From NCBI GenBank assembly GCA_013407085.1, contig JACCGJ010001996.1:124001-188000 (forward strand): DNA of 64,000 bases. Direction: 5' to 3'. The notes below the pieces were generated by a model that was given only the letters and a program-made list of their open reading frames with translations, did not search any database and was not told the DNA's origin. Made by a program: the position numbers and the translations under genes. Shown piece after piece: positions 37,701 through 42,269 of this stretch; positions within the stretch are counted from its first letter, which is position 1; each line of letters opens with the position of its first letter. This stretch comes from Atriophallophorus winterbourni (lineage: Eukaryota > Platyhelminthes > Trematoda > Plagiorchiida > Microphallidae).

Positions 37701-38753
37701 TAATTGGGAGAAATTCGAGCAACTGATAAATGTGGTGCAGTACGTTGAGTCAACCTCTTGAATGTGATACTGATCCAATCATAATCTTCTAGACACGCAT
37801 GTGTATTCGTGCGCTGTGATAAATTAATCGCTATTGGTTATGTGCCATATTTGATAACACACTGTAGTCTGACTGTTTAAAATTCTTGGACACCAATAAA
37901 GTCATTTTCTTCTTTTTCGCAAAAAGCCAAAACCAATCATTTTGCAACTTTTCTTGAAACTTAATAGAATTAAAGTTATTTGTTCTGGAAAACATAGAGC
38001 TCACTGAACCCGAAGTTACTGTCTCCACCTGATGAGGACAAACAGCCAGAAACCGGTAGTGGTGTGTAGGGGATGGGGACGCGAGCAACACAATACATTG
38101 GAGCATAGATGTTTTTTGAAGGGGAAAGAATTTGAATTCGCAATGGTTAAATAATTCTGCATAGCTCTGGTACTACTACACTAAATTGATTTGCCATCGG
38201 TAATAGGCTGCAAGTGACAAACATAATAGTTTTATTGCCATTATCTTTTTTATGTCTCTCTTTAGGGCTGGCAACTTAAAAGTATTTCAGCCCATGTGCA
38301 GTCATGAATGAATGCACAAGCCTGATATAGGCAAAGTGCCATGCAGTGACAGACTACGCGTGGGCCAAAATACCGTCAGGTTGCCCAGGCCTAGACAGAT
38401 CATGTGCAGTCATATGACCATGCGGTACTTTGGCTGGATTCAGAATTGTGAAACAAATAACGTAGGGCGCCCAATCTGATCGCCAATGCTCATATAAGTA
38501 AATAATTTATAATCAGAGCGAACTAAACAGAATAAAGAGAGGATTACCGTATAAATGGTGAGTTGTCCATCGAGCCTCCAAATAGTTTATCAACACGCAT
38601 GCCATCGGTCACCATGAATACTAGATGAGTTACCAATGGCGTTATATTCAACGGAATAGGTTCAGTATTACGAATAAGCGGGGAAGTGTAATATATTGTG
38701 AATATGGAATAAAATAACACCAGGTAAAGGCAGATGGATAAAAGGAACTTCAT
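10828..38753 (-). CDS. PIGN: PIG-N, GPI ethanolamine phosphate transferase 1 (20 coding exons)
   Basis: This enzyme transfers ethanolamine phosphate from phosphatidylethanolamine to the first mannose of the GPI anchor precursor in the ER. Coding exons on the minus strand: 38753-38548, 37112-36991, 35823-35621, 35367-35088, 33272-33034, 32957-32865, 32014-31959, 31256-31178, 31142-31063, 30857-30697, 28830-28607, 27859-27764, 25667-25576, 23336-23176, 20768-20679, 18972-18867, 16771-16690, 14895-14839, 13385-13254, 11166-10828. Every junction is GT-AG, phases agree, and the sum is 2898 nt (965 aa). Catalytic features: Asp50 in TDGMRVD, nucleophile Thr87 in [10 protein letters not shown], Asp215/His219, Asp264/His265 in SDHGMTDWG, His273. 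The C-terminal half aligns with PIG-N transmembrane motifs such as FFGTGNIAS and [13 protein letters not shown]. The start ATG has in-frame stops directly upstream. Least certain are the exon 14/15 acceptors and the exon 18 donor. Confidence 0.95.
11310..11660 (-). repeat. F3 repeat, two hammerhead-bearing units in tandem
   Basis: Two GAAACCAGT blocks about 240 bp apart on the minus strand, each followed by a GTGTGTG or GTTTGTG run and ATGC-rich sequence. The first unit (11613-11650) has an intact hammerhead core; the second (11373-11420) has lost CTGATGA but keeps GTGC, GTGC and GAAAC. The body between them shares TTGGTCGTACCA with the repeat at 9.9 kb. Confidence 0.7.
11613..11650 (-). ncRNA. 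F3 hammerhead ribozyme candidate (intact core) in the last PIGN intron
   Basis: Minus strand: CTGATGA at 11646-11640, stem II GTGC/GCAC around loop AAACA, GAAA at 11626-11623, minimal stem III (AC/GT around CA), cleavage triplet GTC, then GTGG able to pair with the CTAT before the core through one Watson-Crick A-T, one C-G and two wobble pairs. All invariant hammerhead core positions are present. Sense orientation relative to PIGN. Confidence 0.75.
12000..13240. other. PIGN intron 19 sequence, nothing recognised
   Basis: No repeat family, exon or RNA gene could be supported outside the F3 unit. Confidence 0.5.
13254..13385 (-). CDS. PIGN: PIGN exon 19 (residues 810-853)
   Basis: Forty-four codons with [20 protein letters not shown] and [32 protein letters not shown] is the most conserved signature of the PIG-N C-terminal domain. 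The acceptor is GTATTCAG and the donor GTGAGT. Confidence 0.96.
13848..14300. repeat. F2 repeats as an inverted pair
   Basis: 13848-14050 is a plus-strand F2 copy (ATCGTGGTTCTTTGTACGAA, then TCTCCAC and the hammerhead core). 14130-14300 is a minus-strand copy with the same blocks in reverse, including AACCACGATGTTC. Both lie in PIGN intron 18. Confidence 0.75.
13987..14024 (+). ncRNA. F2 hammerhead-like motif
   Basis: CCAC/GTGG stem I, core box CTGATGA (13991-13997), loop AAACA, GAAA (14011-14014), then CCGGTA. Stem II (CGAC against GCCA) has two mismatches, so this copy is probably weak. Confidence 0.6.
14839..14895 (-). CDS. PIGN: PIGN exon 18 (residues 791-809)
   Basis: A 57-nt exon encoding [19 protein letters not shown]. 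Joined to exon 19 it gives an ungapped match in length to the [21 protein letters not shown] segment. The acceptor is AATCACAG. The donor GTATCC is weak and was chosen because the join is exact. Confidence 0.78.
15000..15880. other. PIGN intron 17 stretch, nothing recognised
   Basis: Low GC, no long frame with family signatures and no dispersed repeat until the S copy at 15882. Confidence 0.5.
15882..15975 (+). repeat. S-family repeat (5' part)
   Basis: ATGTATGAAAGCACAAGCCTG block through CAGGCCTAGACAGATATGAG. It diverges from the other copies in the middle and stops there. Confidence 0.75.
16690..16771 (-). CDS. PIGN: PIGN exon 17 (residues 763-790)
   Basis: Encodes [20 protein letters not shown] then EAPANSTD, matching [21 protein letters not shown]. 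The acceptor is CATTTCCAG and the donor GTAAGT, phase 0. Confidence 0.93.
17825..18065 (-). repeat. S-family repeat, full-length copy
   Basis: The minus strand contains CACAAGCCTGATCCAGACAA, the CACGTGGGCTAAGAT block, CAGGCCTAGACAAATATGAG and the 3' segment with TTTAGCAC-like and GCACAGCACAG blocks. Confidence 0.8.
18070..18145 (-). mobile_element. RTE-like 3' tail fragment
   Basis: Contains TGTTGTTGGCCTCCGTCGGT and CGATGTCGACC, the same terminal block found at 26405 at the 3' end of the RTE-like element. Confidence 0.65.
18697..18731. repeat. (AAT)n microsatellite
   Basis: About eleven trinucleotide units with one TGA interruption, in PIGN intron 16. Confidence 0.9.
18867..18972 (-). CDS. 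PIGN: PIGN exon 16 (residues 728-763)
   Basis: Encodes [20 protein letters not shown] and [16 protein letters not shown]; the end matches LLLSTGYEALF, whose Tyr-Glu lies in the next exon. The acceptor is TTTCACAG and the donor GTAAGT, phase 2. Confidence 0.92.
19300..19450 (+). repeat. F2 repeat copy
   Basis: Shares TACCACTGTTTCAAGACTCA and CTAAACCTGATCTTACTGT with the copies at 33.4 and 38.0 kb and contains a hammerhead core. Confidence 0.75.
19386..19425 (+). ncRNA. F2 hammerhead ribozyme candidate
   Basis: CTGATGA at 19391-19397, stem II CGGC/ACCG around AAACA (first pair C-G where the 33.4-kb copy has U-A), GAAA at 19411-19414, then CCGGTT. Stem I is GGCAC against GTGTT with two G-U pairs. 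Confidence 0.65.
20121..20375 (+). repeat. S-family repeat, full-length copy
   Basis: Preceded by ATGTATGTATG. Blocks in order: CACAAGCCTGATCCAGGCAA, GTGCCGCACAGTCA, CACGTGGGCTAAATACTGTC, GCCTAGACACATATGA, then GTGAGACT, CAGCATGCAGCTCACTACCT, TTTAGCATGGTGTTAGCCGC. Confidence 0.85.
20679..20768 (-). CDS. PIGN: PIGN exon 15 (residues 698-728)
   Basis: Encodes [20 protein letters not shown] and [10 protein letters not shown], aligning with LSMYVVYSTQSSLLRK...ISWATL of animal PIG-N. The acceptor TGGTGTTAG keeps the phase-1 junction. A nearby stronger-looking CAG acceptor about 21 nt upstream would shift the frame. The donor is GTAAGT. Confidence 0.8.
21086..21320 (+). repeat. S-family repeat, full-length copy
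   Basis: Same ordered blocks as the 20.1-kb copy, about 0.7 kb downstream of that copy in the same orientation, both in PIGN intron 14. Confidence 0.85.
21320..22490. other. PIGN intron 14 stretch, nothing recognised
   Basis: Only short random frames; no repeat family identified. Confidence 0.5.
22490..22690 (-). mobile_element. RTE-like 3' end fragment
   Basis: Contains GGTGACCTCCTTCAGTTGAT and GTCGACCATGTATGTGCATC followed by the region encoding the CxxC...GLxSH zinc-finger tail seen complete at 26.5 kb. It is more decayed. Confidence 0.7.
23176..23336 (-). CDS. PIGN: PIGN exon 14 (residues 644-698)
   Basis: Encodes [20 protein letters not shown] through [12 protein letters not shown], a helix plus basic loop corresponding to the LLVLLLSLCVVTSLMKRK region. 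Two adjacent acceptors exist, GTAGCAG and GCAGTTAG. Only the second avoids an immediate stop in the incoming phase, so it was chosen. The donor is GTCAGT. Confidence 0.82.
24390..24432 (+). ncRNA. F1 hammerhead ribozyme candidate (best F1 copy)
   Basis: Stem I TTGGT/ACCAA pairs perfectly. Core box CTGACGA (position 7 may vary in hammerheads), stem II CTTCTG/CAGAAG with loop TGT and one bulged base near the core, GAAA at 24420-24423, minimal stem III AC/GT, cleavage triplet GTT. Confidence 0.65.
25196..25239 (+). ncRNA. F1 hammerhead-like motif, second copy
   Basis: TTGGT before CTGACGA (25201-25207), stem II CTTCTG/CAGAAG with loop TGC, GAAA at 25226-25229, then CGTT and ACCCAA. One extra C in the 3' strand of stem I. 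Confidence 0.6.
25576..25667 (-). CDS. PIGN: PIGN exon 13 (residues 614-644)
   Basis: Encodes [20 protein letters not shown] and [11 protein letters not shown], closely matching the SWTFFSLLLAVFPLMPVVG block. The acceptor is CCCTTTCAG and the donor GTGAGT, phase 2. Confidence 0.94.
26405..27400 (-). mobile_element. RTE-like LINE, internally deleted
   Basis: The frame 27331-26918 is an RT domain ([20 protein letters not shown], then [20 protein letters not shown]) with the catalytic FADD intact. The frame 26916-26482 is the C-terminus ([35 protein letters not shown]), ending in a [20 protein letters not shown] zinc finger. The RT thumb and linker between them are missing. The 3' end carries the GTCGATGTCGACC tail. 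It lies in PIGN intron 12. Confidence 0.9.
27455..27660 (-). repeat. S-family repeat copy
   Basis: Minus strand: CCGCACAGTCATAGACTGCA through the GACAGATATG-like block and on to TTTAGCACGGTGTTAGCCGC. It abuts PIGN exon 12 by about 100 bp. Confidence 0.8.
27764..27859 (-). CDS. PIGN: PIGN exon 12 (residues 582-613)
   Basis: Thirty-two codons starting [22 protein letters not shown], matching FFYRYMLTAGLTAFAAWPF of animal PIG-N. The acceptor is TTTTTTACAG. The GTGGGT donor was chosen because only phase 0 keeps exon 13 open. Confidence 0.9.
28607..28830 (-). CDS. PIGN: PIGN exon 11 (residues 507-581)
   Basis: Starts [23 protein letters not shown], matching the PWTYYVYGLLPLPIWY block, and ends with the helix [13 protein letters not shown]. 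The acceptor is CCTTTCAG and the donor GTAAGA; ends in phase 0. Confidence 0.9.
28840..29420. other. PIGN intron 10 stretch, nothing recognised
   Basis: AT-rich intron sequence between exon 11 and a tRNA-like SINE. Confidence 0.5.
29425..29610 (+). repeat. tRNA-derived SINE
   Basis: An A-box-like TAGCCCAGGTCGTTAAGG and a perfect B box GGTTCGAACCCC (29495-29506) at tRNA-like spacing. A non-tRNA tail follows. The acceptor stem is not closed, so this is not a working tRNA gene. Confidence 0.7.
29690..30020 (-). mobile_element. decayed LINE reverse transcriptase fragment
   Basis: The minus strand reads [20 protein letters not shown] (RT block with AFD-like motif altered) and [20 protein letters not shown] (PQG block altered). 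It appears to be a different LINE from the CR1 copies. Confidence 0.65.
30205..30300 (-). repeat. F1 repeat fragment with partial hammerhead
   Basis: Minus strand keeps CTCTGACGAAGCTTCTGTGT but the GAAAC side is changed (AAAGGCGAAA). It lies in PIGN intron 10. Confidence 0.6.
30697..30857 (-). CDS. PIGN: PIGN exon 10 (residues 453-507)
   Basis: Encodes two hydrophobic segments ([19 protein letters not shown] and [18 protein letters not shown]) separated by a polar loop. This matches the first two helices of the PIG-N membrane domain. The acceptor is CTTCCAG and the donor GTAAGT. Confidence 0.9.
31063..31142 (-). CDS. PIGN: PIGN exon 9 (residues 427-453)
   Basis: Encodes [27 protein letters not shown] in two blocks; [14 protein letters not shown] matches LSYYHTYDRFFLG, which leads into the first polytopic helix. 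The acceptor is TTTCCCAG and the donor GTAAGT, phase 2. Confidence 0.93.
31143..31177 (-). other. 35-nt micro-intron of PIGN
   Basis: GTAAGA to CCCAG, 35 nt, between exons 8 and 9. Introns of this size are typical of flatworm genes. Removing it restores the reading frame and the conserved protein. Confidence 0.9.
31178..31256 (-). CDS. PIGN: PIGN exon 8 (residues 400-426)
   Basis: Encodes a helical segment ending [11 protein letters not shown], equivalent to KHRKFDE in animal PIG-N. The donor GTAAGA opens a 35-nt micro-intron. Confidence 0.9.
31539..31725. repeat. (CTAT)n microsatellite
   Basis: Long imperfect tetranucleotide run with CTAC and CGAT variants and one duplicated CAGCTGCATAT/TAGCTGCATAT interruption. 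It is in PIGN intron 7. Confidence 0.98.
31726..31951. repeat. (TATG)n microsatellite
   Basis: About 55 TATG units, nearly uninterrupted after 31797, directly following the (CTAT)n tract. Its end lies within about 10 nt of the exon 7 donor. Its open frames (MYVCMYV...) are artefacts. Confidence 0.98.
31959..32014 (-). CDS. PIGN: PIGN exon 7 (residues 382-400)
   Basis: A 56-nt exon encoding [19 protein letters not shown], matching the segment before the LRKARSYIKHRKFDE region of animal PIG-N. The acceptor is AATTTCAG. The donor GTAAGT lies within about 10 nt of a long tetranucleotide microsatellite. Confidence 0.85.
32865..32957 (-). CDS. PIGN: PIGN exon 6 (residues 351-381)
   Basis: Exactly 31 codons, starting GRIPLGML directly after PVNSV, as in the family (SVGILPVDYL). 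It ends LLVQVE at a GTAAGT donor. Both splice phases are 0. Confidence 0.88.
33034..33272 (-). CDS. PIGN: PIGN exon 5 (residues 271-350)
   Basis: Completes DWG/SHGAG (metal ligand His273), then [12 protein letters not shown] and [21 protein letters not shown], the diagnostic end of the PIG-N catalytic domain. The acceptor is AAATTAG and the donor GTAAGT. The intron that follows is only 76 nt. Confidence 0.95.
33385..33625 (-). repeat. F2 repeat copy in PIGN intron 4
   Basis: Minus-strand F2 unit: AACATCGTGGTTCTGTGC, TACCACTGTTTCAAGTCTCA, CTAAACCTGATCTTACTGTC, then the hammerhead. Confidence 0.8.
33439..33476 (-). ncRNA. F2 hammerhead-like motif, sense to PIGN
   Basis: CCAC/GTGG stem I and a perfect stem II TGGC/GCCA around AAACA, GAAA, CCGGTT. 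The first core box is CTGATGG, so A9 is changed to G; activity is doubtful although helices are ideal. Confidence 0.6.
34336..34505 (+). repeat. S-family repeat copy
   Basis: TATGTATGAAATCACAAGCC, CTGATCCAGGCAAAATGCGA, CACGTGGGCTAGGATACTGT, CAGGCTGCCCAGGCCTA; 3' part diverged. It lies in PIGN intron 4. Confidence 0.8.
35088..35367 (-). CDS. PIGN: PIGN exon 4 (residues 178-271)
   Basis: Carries two metal-site motifs: [16 protein letters not shown] (Asp215, His219) and [10 protein letters not shown] (Asp264, His265). The acceptor is CTTTGCAG and the donor GTGCGT. It ends in phase 1, splitting the Gly codon of DWG. Confidence 0.95.
35403..35440 (-). repeat. S-family repeat fragment in PIGN intron 3
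   Basis: CACACGTGCAATCTATGACT then GTGCGGCAC matches the central block of the S family on the minus strand; it lies in the 253-nt intron 3, close to the exon 4 acceptor. Confidence 0.55.
35621..35823 (-). CDS. PIGN: PIGN exon 3 (residues 110-177)
   Basis: Starts with [14 protein letters not shown], matching the GWKxNPVEFDS block of animal PIG-N, and continues through [10 protein letters not shown] to WVVDQFL. The acceptor is TTTTTGCAG and the donor GTACGT, ending in phase 0. Confidence 0.94.
36243..36340 (-). repeat. F1 repeat fragment with partial hammerhead
   Basis: Minus strand CCCTTGGTCTGATGAAGCTT keeps stem I strand and first core box, but the GAAA side is lost. The flanking ACGAACAGAGATCAAGCTTA and its reverse complement form a short inverted repeat at 36294-36350. 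Confidence 0.6.
36350..36580 (+). repeat. S-family repeat, full-length copy
   Basis: All S blocks in order from GAAAGCACAAGCCTGATCCA to TTAGCCGCACAGCG, joined at its 3' end to an F1 hammerhead motif. It lies in PIGN intron 2. Confidence 0.85.
36583..36625 (+). ncRNA. F1 hammerhead-like motif with G12 change
   Basis: TTGGT/ACCAA stem I intact, CTGACGA intact, stem II TTTCTG/CAGAAG, but GAAA has become AAAA, which should abolish catalysis. Confidence 0.6.
36991..37112 (-). CDS. PIGN: PIGN exon 2 (residues 69-110)
   Basis: Contains the active-site segment [10 protein letters not shown] with the presumed nucleophile Thr87, followed by [12 protein letters not shown]. The acceptor is TTTCTAG and the donor GTGTTT. 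It joins exon 1 in phase 2 and exon 3 in phase 1. Confidence 0.94.
37985..38100 (+). repeat. F2 repeat copy in PIGN intron 1
   Basis: Contains GAGCTCACTGAACC, TTACTGTCTCCAC and the hammerhead, followed by GTGTGTAGGGGATGGGGACG. Confidence 0.75.
38025..38062 (+). ncRNA. F2 hammerhead ribozyme candidate
   Basis: CCAC/GTGG stem I, CTGATGA at 38029-38035, stem II GGAC/GCCA around AAACA (imperfect), GAAA at 38049-38052, CCGGTA. The two core boxes and stem I are intact. Confidence 0.65.
38145..38450. repeat. S-family repeats, nested opposite orientations
   Basis: A minus-strand S copy (38145-38300 and 38400-38450) is interrupted by a plus-strand S copy at 38306-38400 (GCACAAGCCTGATATAGGCA to GCCTAGACAGAT). 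This nesting shows that S copies move or moved as units. Confidence 0.7.
38548..38753 (-). CDS. PIGN: PIGN exon 1 (residues 1-69)
   Basis: Encodes the N-terminal signal-anchor helix and the first metal-binding loop, TDGMRVD, with Asp50. In-frame TAG and TGA codons lie immediately upstream of the ATG. It ends in phase 2 at a GTAATC donor. The usual family loop is DGLRAD, so Leu to Met and Ala to Val have changed here, but both Asp and the Arg are kept. Confidence 0.93.
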
Positions 38754-38869
38754 TGTTCACTAAAATCACAGTATCCGACCAAGCGTGGCTGAAAAAAACA
38801 ATTAAGTGAAAGAATAATTTTAATGTCAAATAAAAGTCACAAATTCGAATGAATTTATAAATGGTAGAA

Positions 38870-39015
38870 GTTAAAACCACTACCCTTGCAGTCGTGAGGT
38901 CGCAGGTTCGAGTCCCGGTGGCGAAATCATTTTCTGTAAATAATTCGTCATCGGATTTAAGACACATCATTTCTTCCAAATAGCGTTGTCTAAATTCTAT
39001 ATCCCTTATCTCAAT
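38870..39015 (+). repeat. tRNA-derived SINE, copy A
   Basis: B box GGTTCGAGTCC at 38905-38915, followed by the tail TCATTTTCTGTAAATAATTC. Upstream part truncated. Shares B box and tail with 40860-40985 in reverse orientation. Confidence 0.7.
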
Positions 39016-39022
39016 TTCAATT

Positions 39023-39418
39023 TTGTCCAAAGCGACAGAAGTTCAGATAAACCACTGGCTGATAATTGTTAATAAAAATCTTTTTAGTATGCCTACTAAC
39101 AAACTACAAGTAATAGCGGGTGCAGTGCTCAATGAAAGTTCCAGCTCTGATGAGCTGGATCCATTTTTTGATACGTTTCCTAATGACACTCTCACTAAGG
39201 ACTCTCCCCACAGTTCCTTTTCTCAATCTCTGCAACCATTCGTGCACCGTTTCGCAGAACCAGCAGAGGCAAAACTCAACGAAATGGAAATGAAAAGAAA
39301 ATCAAGGGAGCGGATAAAATGGGAGAGGGAGATAGCTTGTGAAGAAATCGAAATTAAGATAAGAGAGATAAAAGTTAGAAAATCCTATGTGGAAAAAATG
39401 ATGTGTCTTCGGGTCTGA
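39023..39418 (+). CDS. unrecognised 131-codon frame, charged coiled-coil-like C-terminus
   Basis: Not a family I recognise. The first half is acidic and Ser-rich (NESSSSDELDPFFDTFPNDT); the second half is a run of Glu, Lys, Ile and Arg (MEMKRKSRERIKWERE, then KIREIKVRKSYVEKMMCL) likely to form a coiled coil. The last segment also occurs, inverted and diverged, in the SINE flank at 38930-39020 (RDIEFRQRYLEEMMCLKSDD). It runs directly into the RT frame at 39403. It may be a repeat-borne ORF rather than a host exon. Confidence 0.4.
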   Translation: MSKATEVQINHWLIIVNKNLFSMPTNKLQVIAGAVLNESSSSDELDPFFDTFPNDTLTKDSPHSSFSQSLQPFVHRFAEPAEAKLNEMEMKRKSRERIKWEREIACEEIEIKIREIKVRKSYVEKMMCLRV

Positions 39419-40602
39419 TCACTAGTGAGCAGCATGGATTTCGCCGTGGTCATTCATGCACTTCAAATTTACTCCTAGCTAGAGACAGTTGGACCAGATC
39501 AGTCAACCATGGATACGGAGTGGACGTTATCTACCTTGATTTTTCTAAGGCTTTTGACAGAGTTCACCACGCGGTACTTATTCATAAGCTACGTACTCTT
39601 GGAATTGGCCCTCCACTCTTGACATGGATAGCTGCATTTCTGTCCTCCAGGACTCTTCGTGTGCGGGTGCGTGAGACGCTTTCCGAGACCTTCCCTACTG
39701 AATGTGGAGTACCCCAAGGATCGGTTCTTGGACCGAGACTTTTTCTTTTATTCGTCAATGACATCGGAAAACAAGTGACATCCCCCTTTCTAATGTTTGC
39801 TGATGACATCAAAATATGGCGCGAGCTTTCTTGCCCAAACGCTATTAGCGAGTTGCAGTCTGATTTAAATTCCCTTCACGCCTGGTCGGTAGCGAACCAT
39901 TTACCGTTCAATGCTGAAACATGTCATGTACTTCGCATCCGAAAAGAGGGTAACCCAATTTATACCCTGGGTGATGTCCAGCTCCTCGCTAGTCGACAAG
40001 AGAGAGACCTTGGTGTGTTAGTTCAGAACGACCTCGGATGTTCGGCTCAATGTATCAAGGCATCACGTGTGGCGAATCGAAACGTTGGTCTACTGAAGCG
40101 AGCTCTCGGTCGGTTTGACATACGCTTCTTTCCAGCCCTCCTAAATTCGTACGTTCGCCTTCATTTGGAGTATGCGGTTTCCGTCTGGCATCCGTGGCTG
40201 AAGCGTGACGAACCTGTACTTGAGCGGCCTCAACGCCATGCCACGAGACTGGTGAAGGGTCTTGAGTGTTATACTTACGAAGATCGTCTCACTGCACTAA
40301 ACCTATTTTCATCCAAGTACCGTCGAATCCGTGGCGACTTGATACTGGCGTACAGGATACTCACTGAAGAATGCCATCCCTGTAAAGAACTGCTTGTGCT
40401 TGCTACCGGCAATCGTACGCGTGGGCATCATTTAAAAATCGCCCATCAACAAAGCAGGTTGGACTGTCGTAAACACTTTTTTGCCGTTCGTGTTGCACAA
40501 ACCTGGAACAGTCTACCACTTTTTGTTGTGTCTGCCCCTTCCCTTTCTGTTTTTAAAGACCGTTTAGATATGCACTTGTTTCATTTGCTTCATAACGTTT
40601 GA
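39403..40602 (+). CDS. CR1-like LINE ORF2, RT core and C-terminus (5'-truncated)
   Basis: A 399-codon uninterrupted frame, the best-preserved transposon gene in the window. RT motifs in order: TSEQHGFRRGHSCTSNLL, VIYLDFSKAFDRVHHAVLIH, GVPQGSVLGPRLFLLFVNDI, LMFADDIKIW (catalytic FADD), then RQERDLGVLVQNDL and SYVRLHLEYAVSVW, ending RLDCRKHFFAVRVAQTWNSL. The endonuclease and the first RT blocks are absent, as in a 5'-truncated insertion. Frame integrity suggests a recent insertion. It reverse-transcribes the element RNA in jockey/CR1-type elements. Confidence 0.93.
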   Translation: MSSGLITSEQHGFRRGHSCTSNLLLARDSWTRSVNHGYGVDVIYLDFSKAFDRVHHAVLIHKLRTLGIGPPLLTWIAAFLSSRTLRVRVRETLSETFPTECGVPQGSVLGPRLFLLFVNDIGKQVTSPFLMFADDIKIWRELSCPNAISELQSDLNSLHAWSVANHLPFNAETCHVLRIRKEGNPIYTLGDVQLLASRQERDLGVLVQNDLGCSAQCIKASRVANRNVGLLKRALGRFDIRFFPALLNSYVRLHLEYAVSVWHPWLKRDEPVLERPQRHATRLVKGLECYTYEDRLTALNLFSSKYRRIRGDLILAYRILTEECHPCKELLVLATGNRTRGHHLKIAHQQSRLDCRKHFFAVRVAQTWNSLPLFVVSAPSLSVFKDRLDMHLFHLLHNV

Positions 40603-40619
40603 AAAGCTATAACTTTTTA

Positions 40620-40860
40620 TAACTTTCTATACTCTATGATACTGCACTTTTTTCCGATTTTCAGCGCACAAACTGCTTTCAACTGGAAGTATCAACCAAA
40701 GTTTTGTGGTGCTCGCATCCCCATCCCTTACAGTATCAACGTTTTTCTTCATTCGGACCTTAATTTTAACCCTGAACTTTCGAATCCATGTGTACAACAT
40801 CCTGTGGTTTTCTTTTAAGCTTGTCGCTTTTTTTACCACAATATACTATTGACTATTGAC
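40620..40860. other. 3' flank of the CR1-like insertion
   Basis: Probably the 3' UTR of the element; short frames only. Confidence 0.4.
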
Positions 40861-40985
40861 GAATAATTTTCAGAAAATAATTCCGCCCCCGTGACTCGAA
40901 CCTGCGACCTCAGGACACATAGGCGAAGCACATGACCAATACACCACTAGATCACTGACGCATTGTCTAAATTAAAAGTAGTTAG
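40860..40985 (-). repeat. tRNA-derived SINE, copy B
   Basis: Minus strand: A-box-like CTAGTGGTGTATTGG, B box GGTTCGAGTC (40902-40893) and the same ATTATTTTCTGAAAATTATT tail as copy A. With copy A it brackets the CR1-like RT insertion. Confidence 0.75.
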
Positions 40986-40999
40986 ATAGACTTTTTATT

Positions 41000-41980
41000 T
41001 CAATGCTACACCCCTTTTCAGCCTAGCCAAAATTGGTAGTGGAGATAACGTTTAGAAATTAACACAAAAGATAAAATGAAAACAAAACCATTTAGAAACA
41101 TCAAGAGACCATTTTATATATGTTTCTTATTTTGCTCATTCAGTGGCAAAAACATCCTTCTCGTCGAAATATATAAAATTAGAAACTAAAAAAATCAAGT
41201 AACAATAAACGGTAATTAAACAATCAGTGTCTAAGAACAGTGCATAATGTATAGTCTGTAGAATTTATTCAATGAACAATCAAACTATGTTCGATTCCAT
41301 TTTCAGCTCTCCATTATCTCTACCTATTGCTCACAAGTTTGACTACTAACCGAACATGTTACTTTGAACGTAGGTTCCGTCACCTTTTGTTTTCCATTGA
41401 ACTATTGCTTTATCAATAATTAACGTTGATATCGTTTCCATTTGATAGAATCGCCAAGAAAAGTATTGTATCCAAACATTATTCTAACCTCTGACGCATA
41501 AATTCAGTACACAAGATTTCCTGAACGCTTGAAATTAACCTAATCTTCGTTGCATTAGACTGACTTTGATTTGACTTCTCAATTGTGAATTTTAACCGTT
41601 ACTTTTCCAAATGTTTATAGAGATGTCTTTAGTAAGGCATACTAATGGCTGACTACTATATATGTCAAGCTGTATCGAAAGCCAGAACACCACTCGTATT
41701 CTCGTCGAGTTCAGAATCGGAATTCTTAACACATATTTTGGCCAAAGAAATTCACATAGAGTCAATCAAGCTTTAGAATTTACAAATTTTATTATCTAAC
41801 GCTTCATAATGAAAATATGGAATTAATACAAACGACCGTGTAGGCACATAACCGTTTGTTGAATGTACGCGTGGTTTTGTTGACTACATTTCAAGGTCAA
41901 TACTTAGGTCAAGTTCAAGTTCAAGTTCACGTTCAATTTGCACAGGGCTCACAGATTTCCTTTGACTGTATGCGTTTGAG
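41000..41980. other. AT-rich stretch, nothing recognised
   Basis: No frame, repeat family or RNA gene could be supported. Confidence 0.5.
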
Positions 41981-41989
41981 CACCCGGAA

Positions 41990-42125
41990 CTTTGATATTG
42001 AGTATACAGTTCGTATGTTTCACACGTTCTTTTTTGGAAACTAATTTAGGGGTTCTCTTCCCCAGCACGGTGAGAGGCCGTCTATTCAGGAAACAATGCA
42101 ATAATATGCGTGAACAATCTATGAT
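41990..42125 (+). repeat. unnamed repeat, copy A
   Basis: TTTCACACGTTCTT, GGGGTTCTCTTC and TGCGTGAACAAT blocks recur in the same order at 45010-45150. Confidence 0.6.
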
Positions 42126-42127
42126 TT

Positions 42128-42226
42128 ATAAAATCGCCAGCCTAGTCGATGCGAAGTGCAACGCAGTCATAGACTGCATGTGGGATAAGACGCTATCAGG
42201 TTGGCCGGACCTAGACAGATATGAGA
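42128..42226 (+). repeat. S-family repeat, diverged copy
   Basis: CAGCCTAGTCGATGCGAAGT, CAGTCATAGACTGCATGTGG and CTAGACAGATATGAG; it is the most diverged S copy seen. Confidence 0.7.
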
Positions 42227-42269
42227 TAAAAAATGTTACAAAACGTTTTTTTTAAGTTTTTTATTACAC

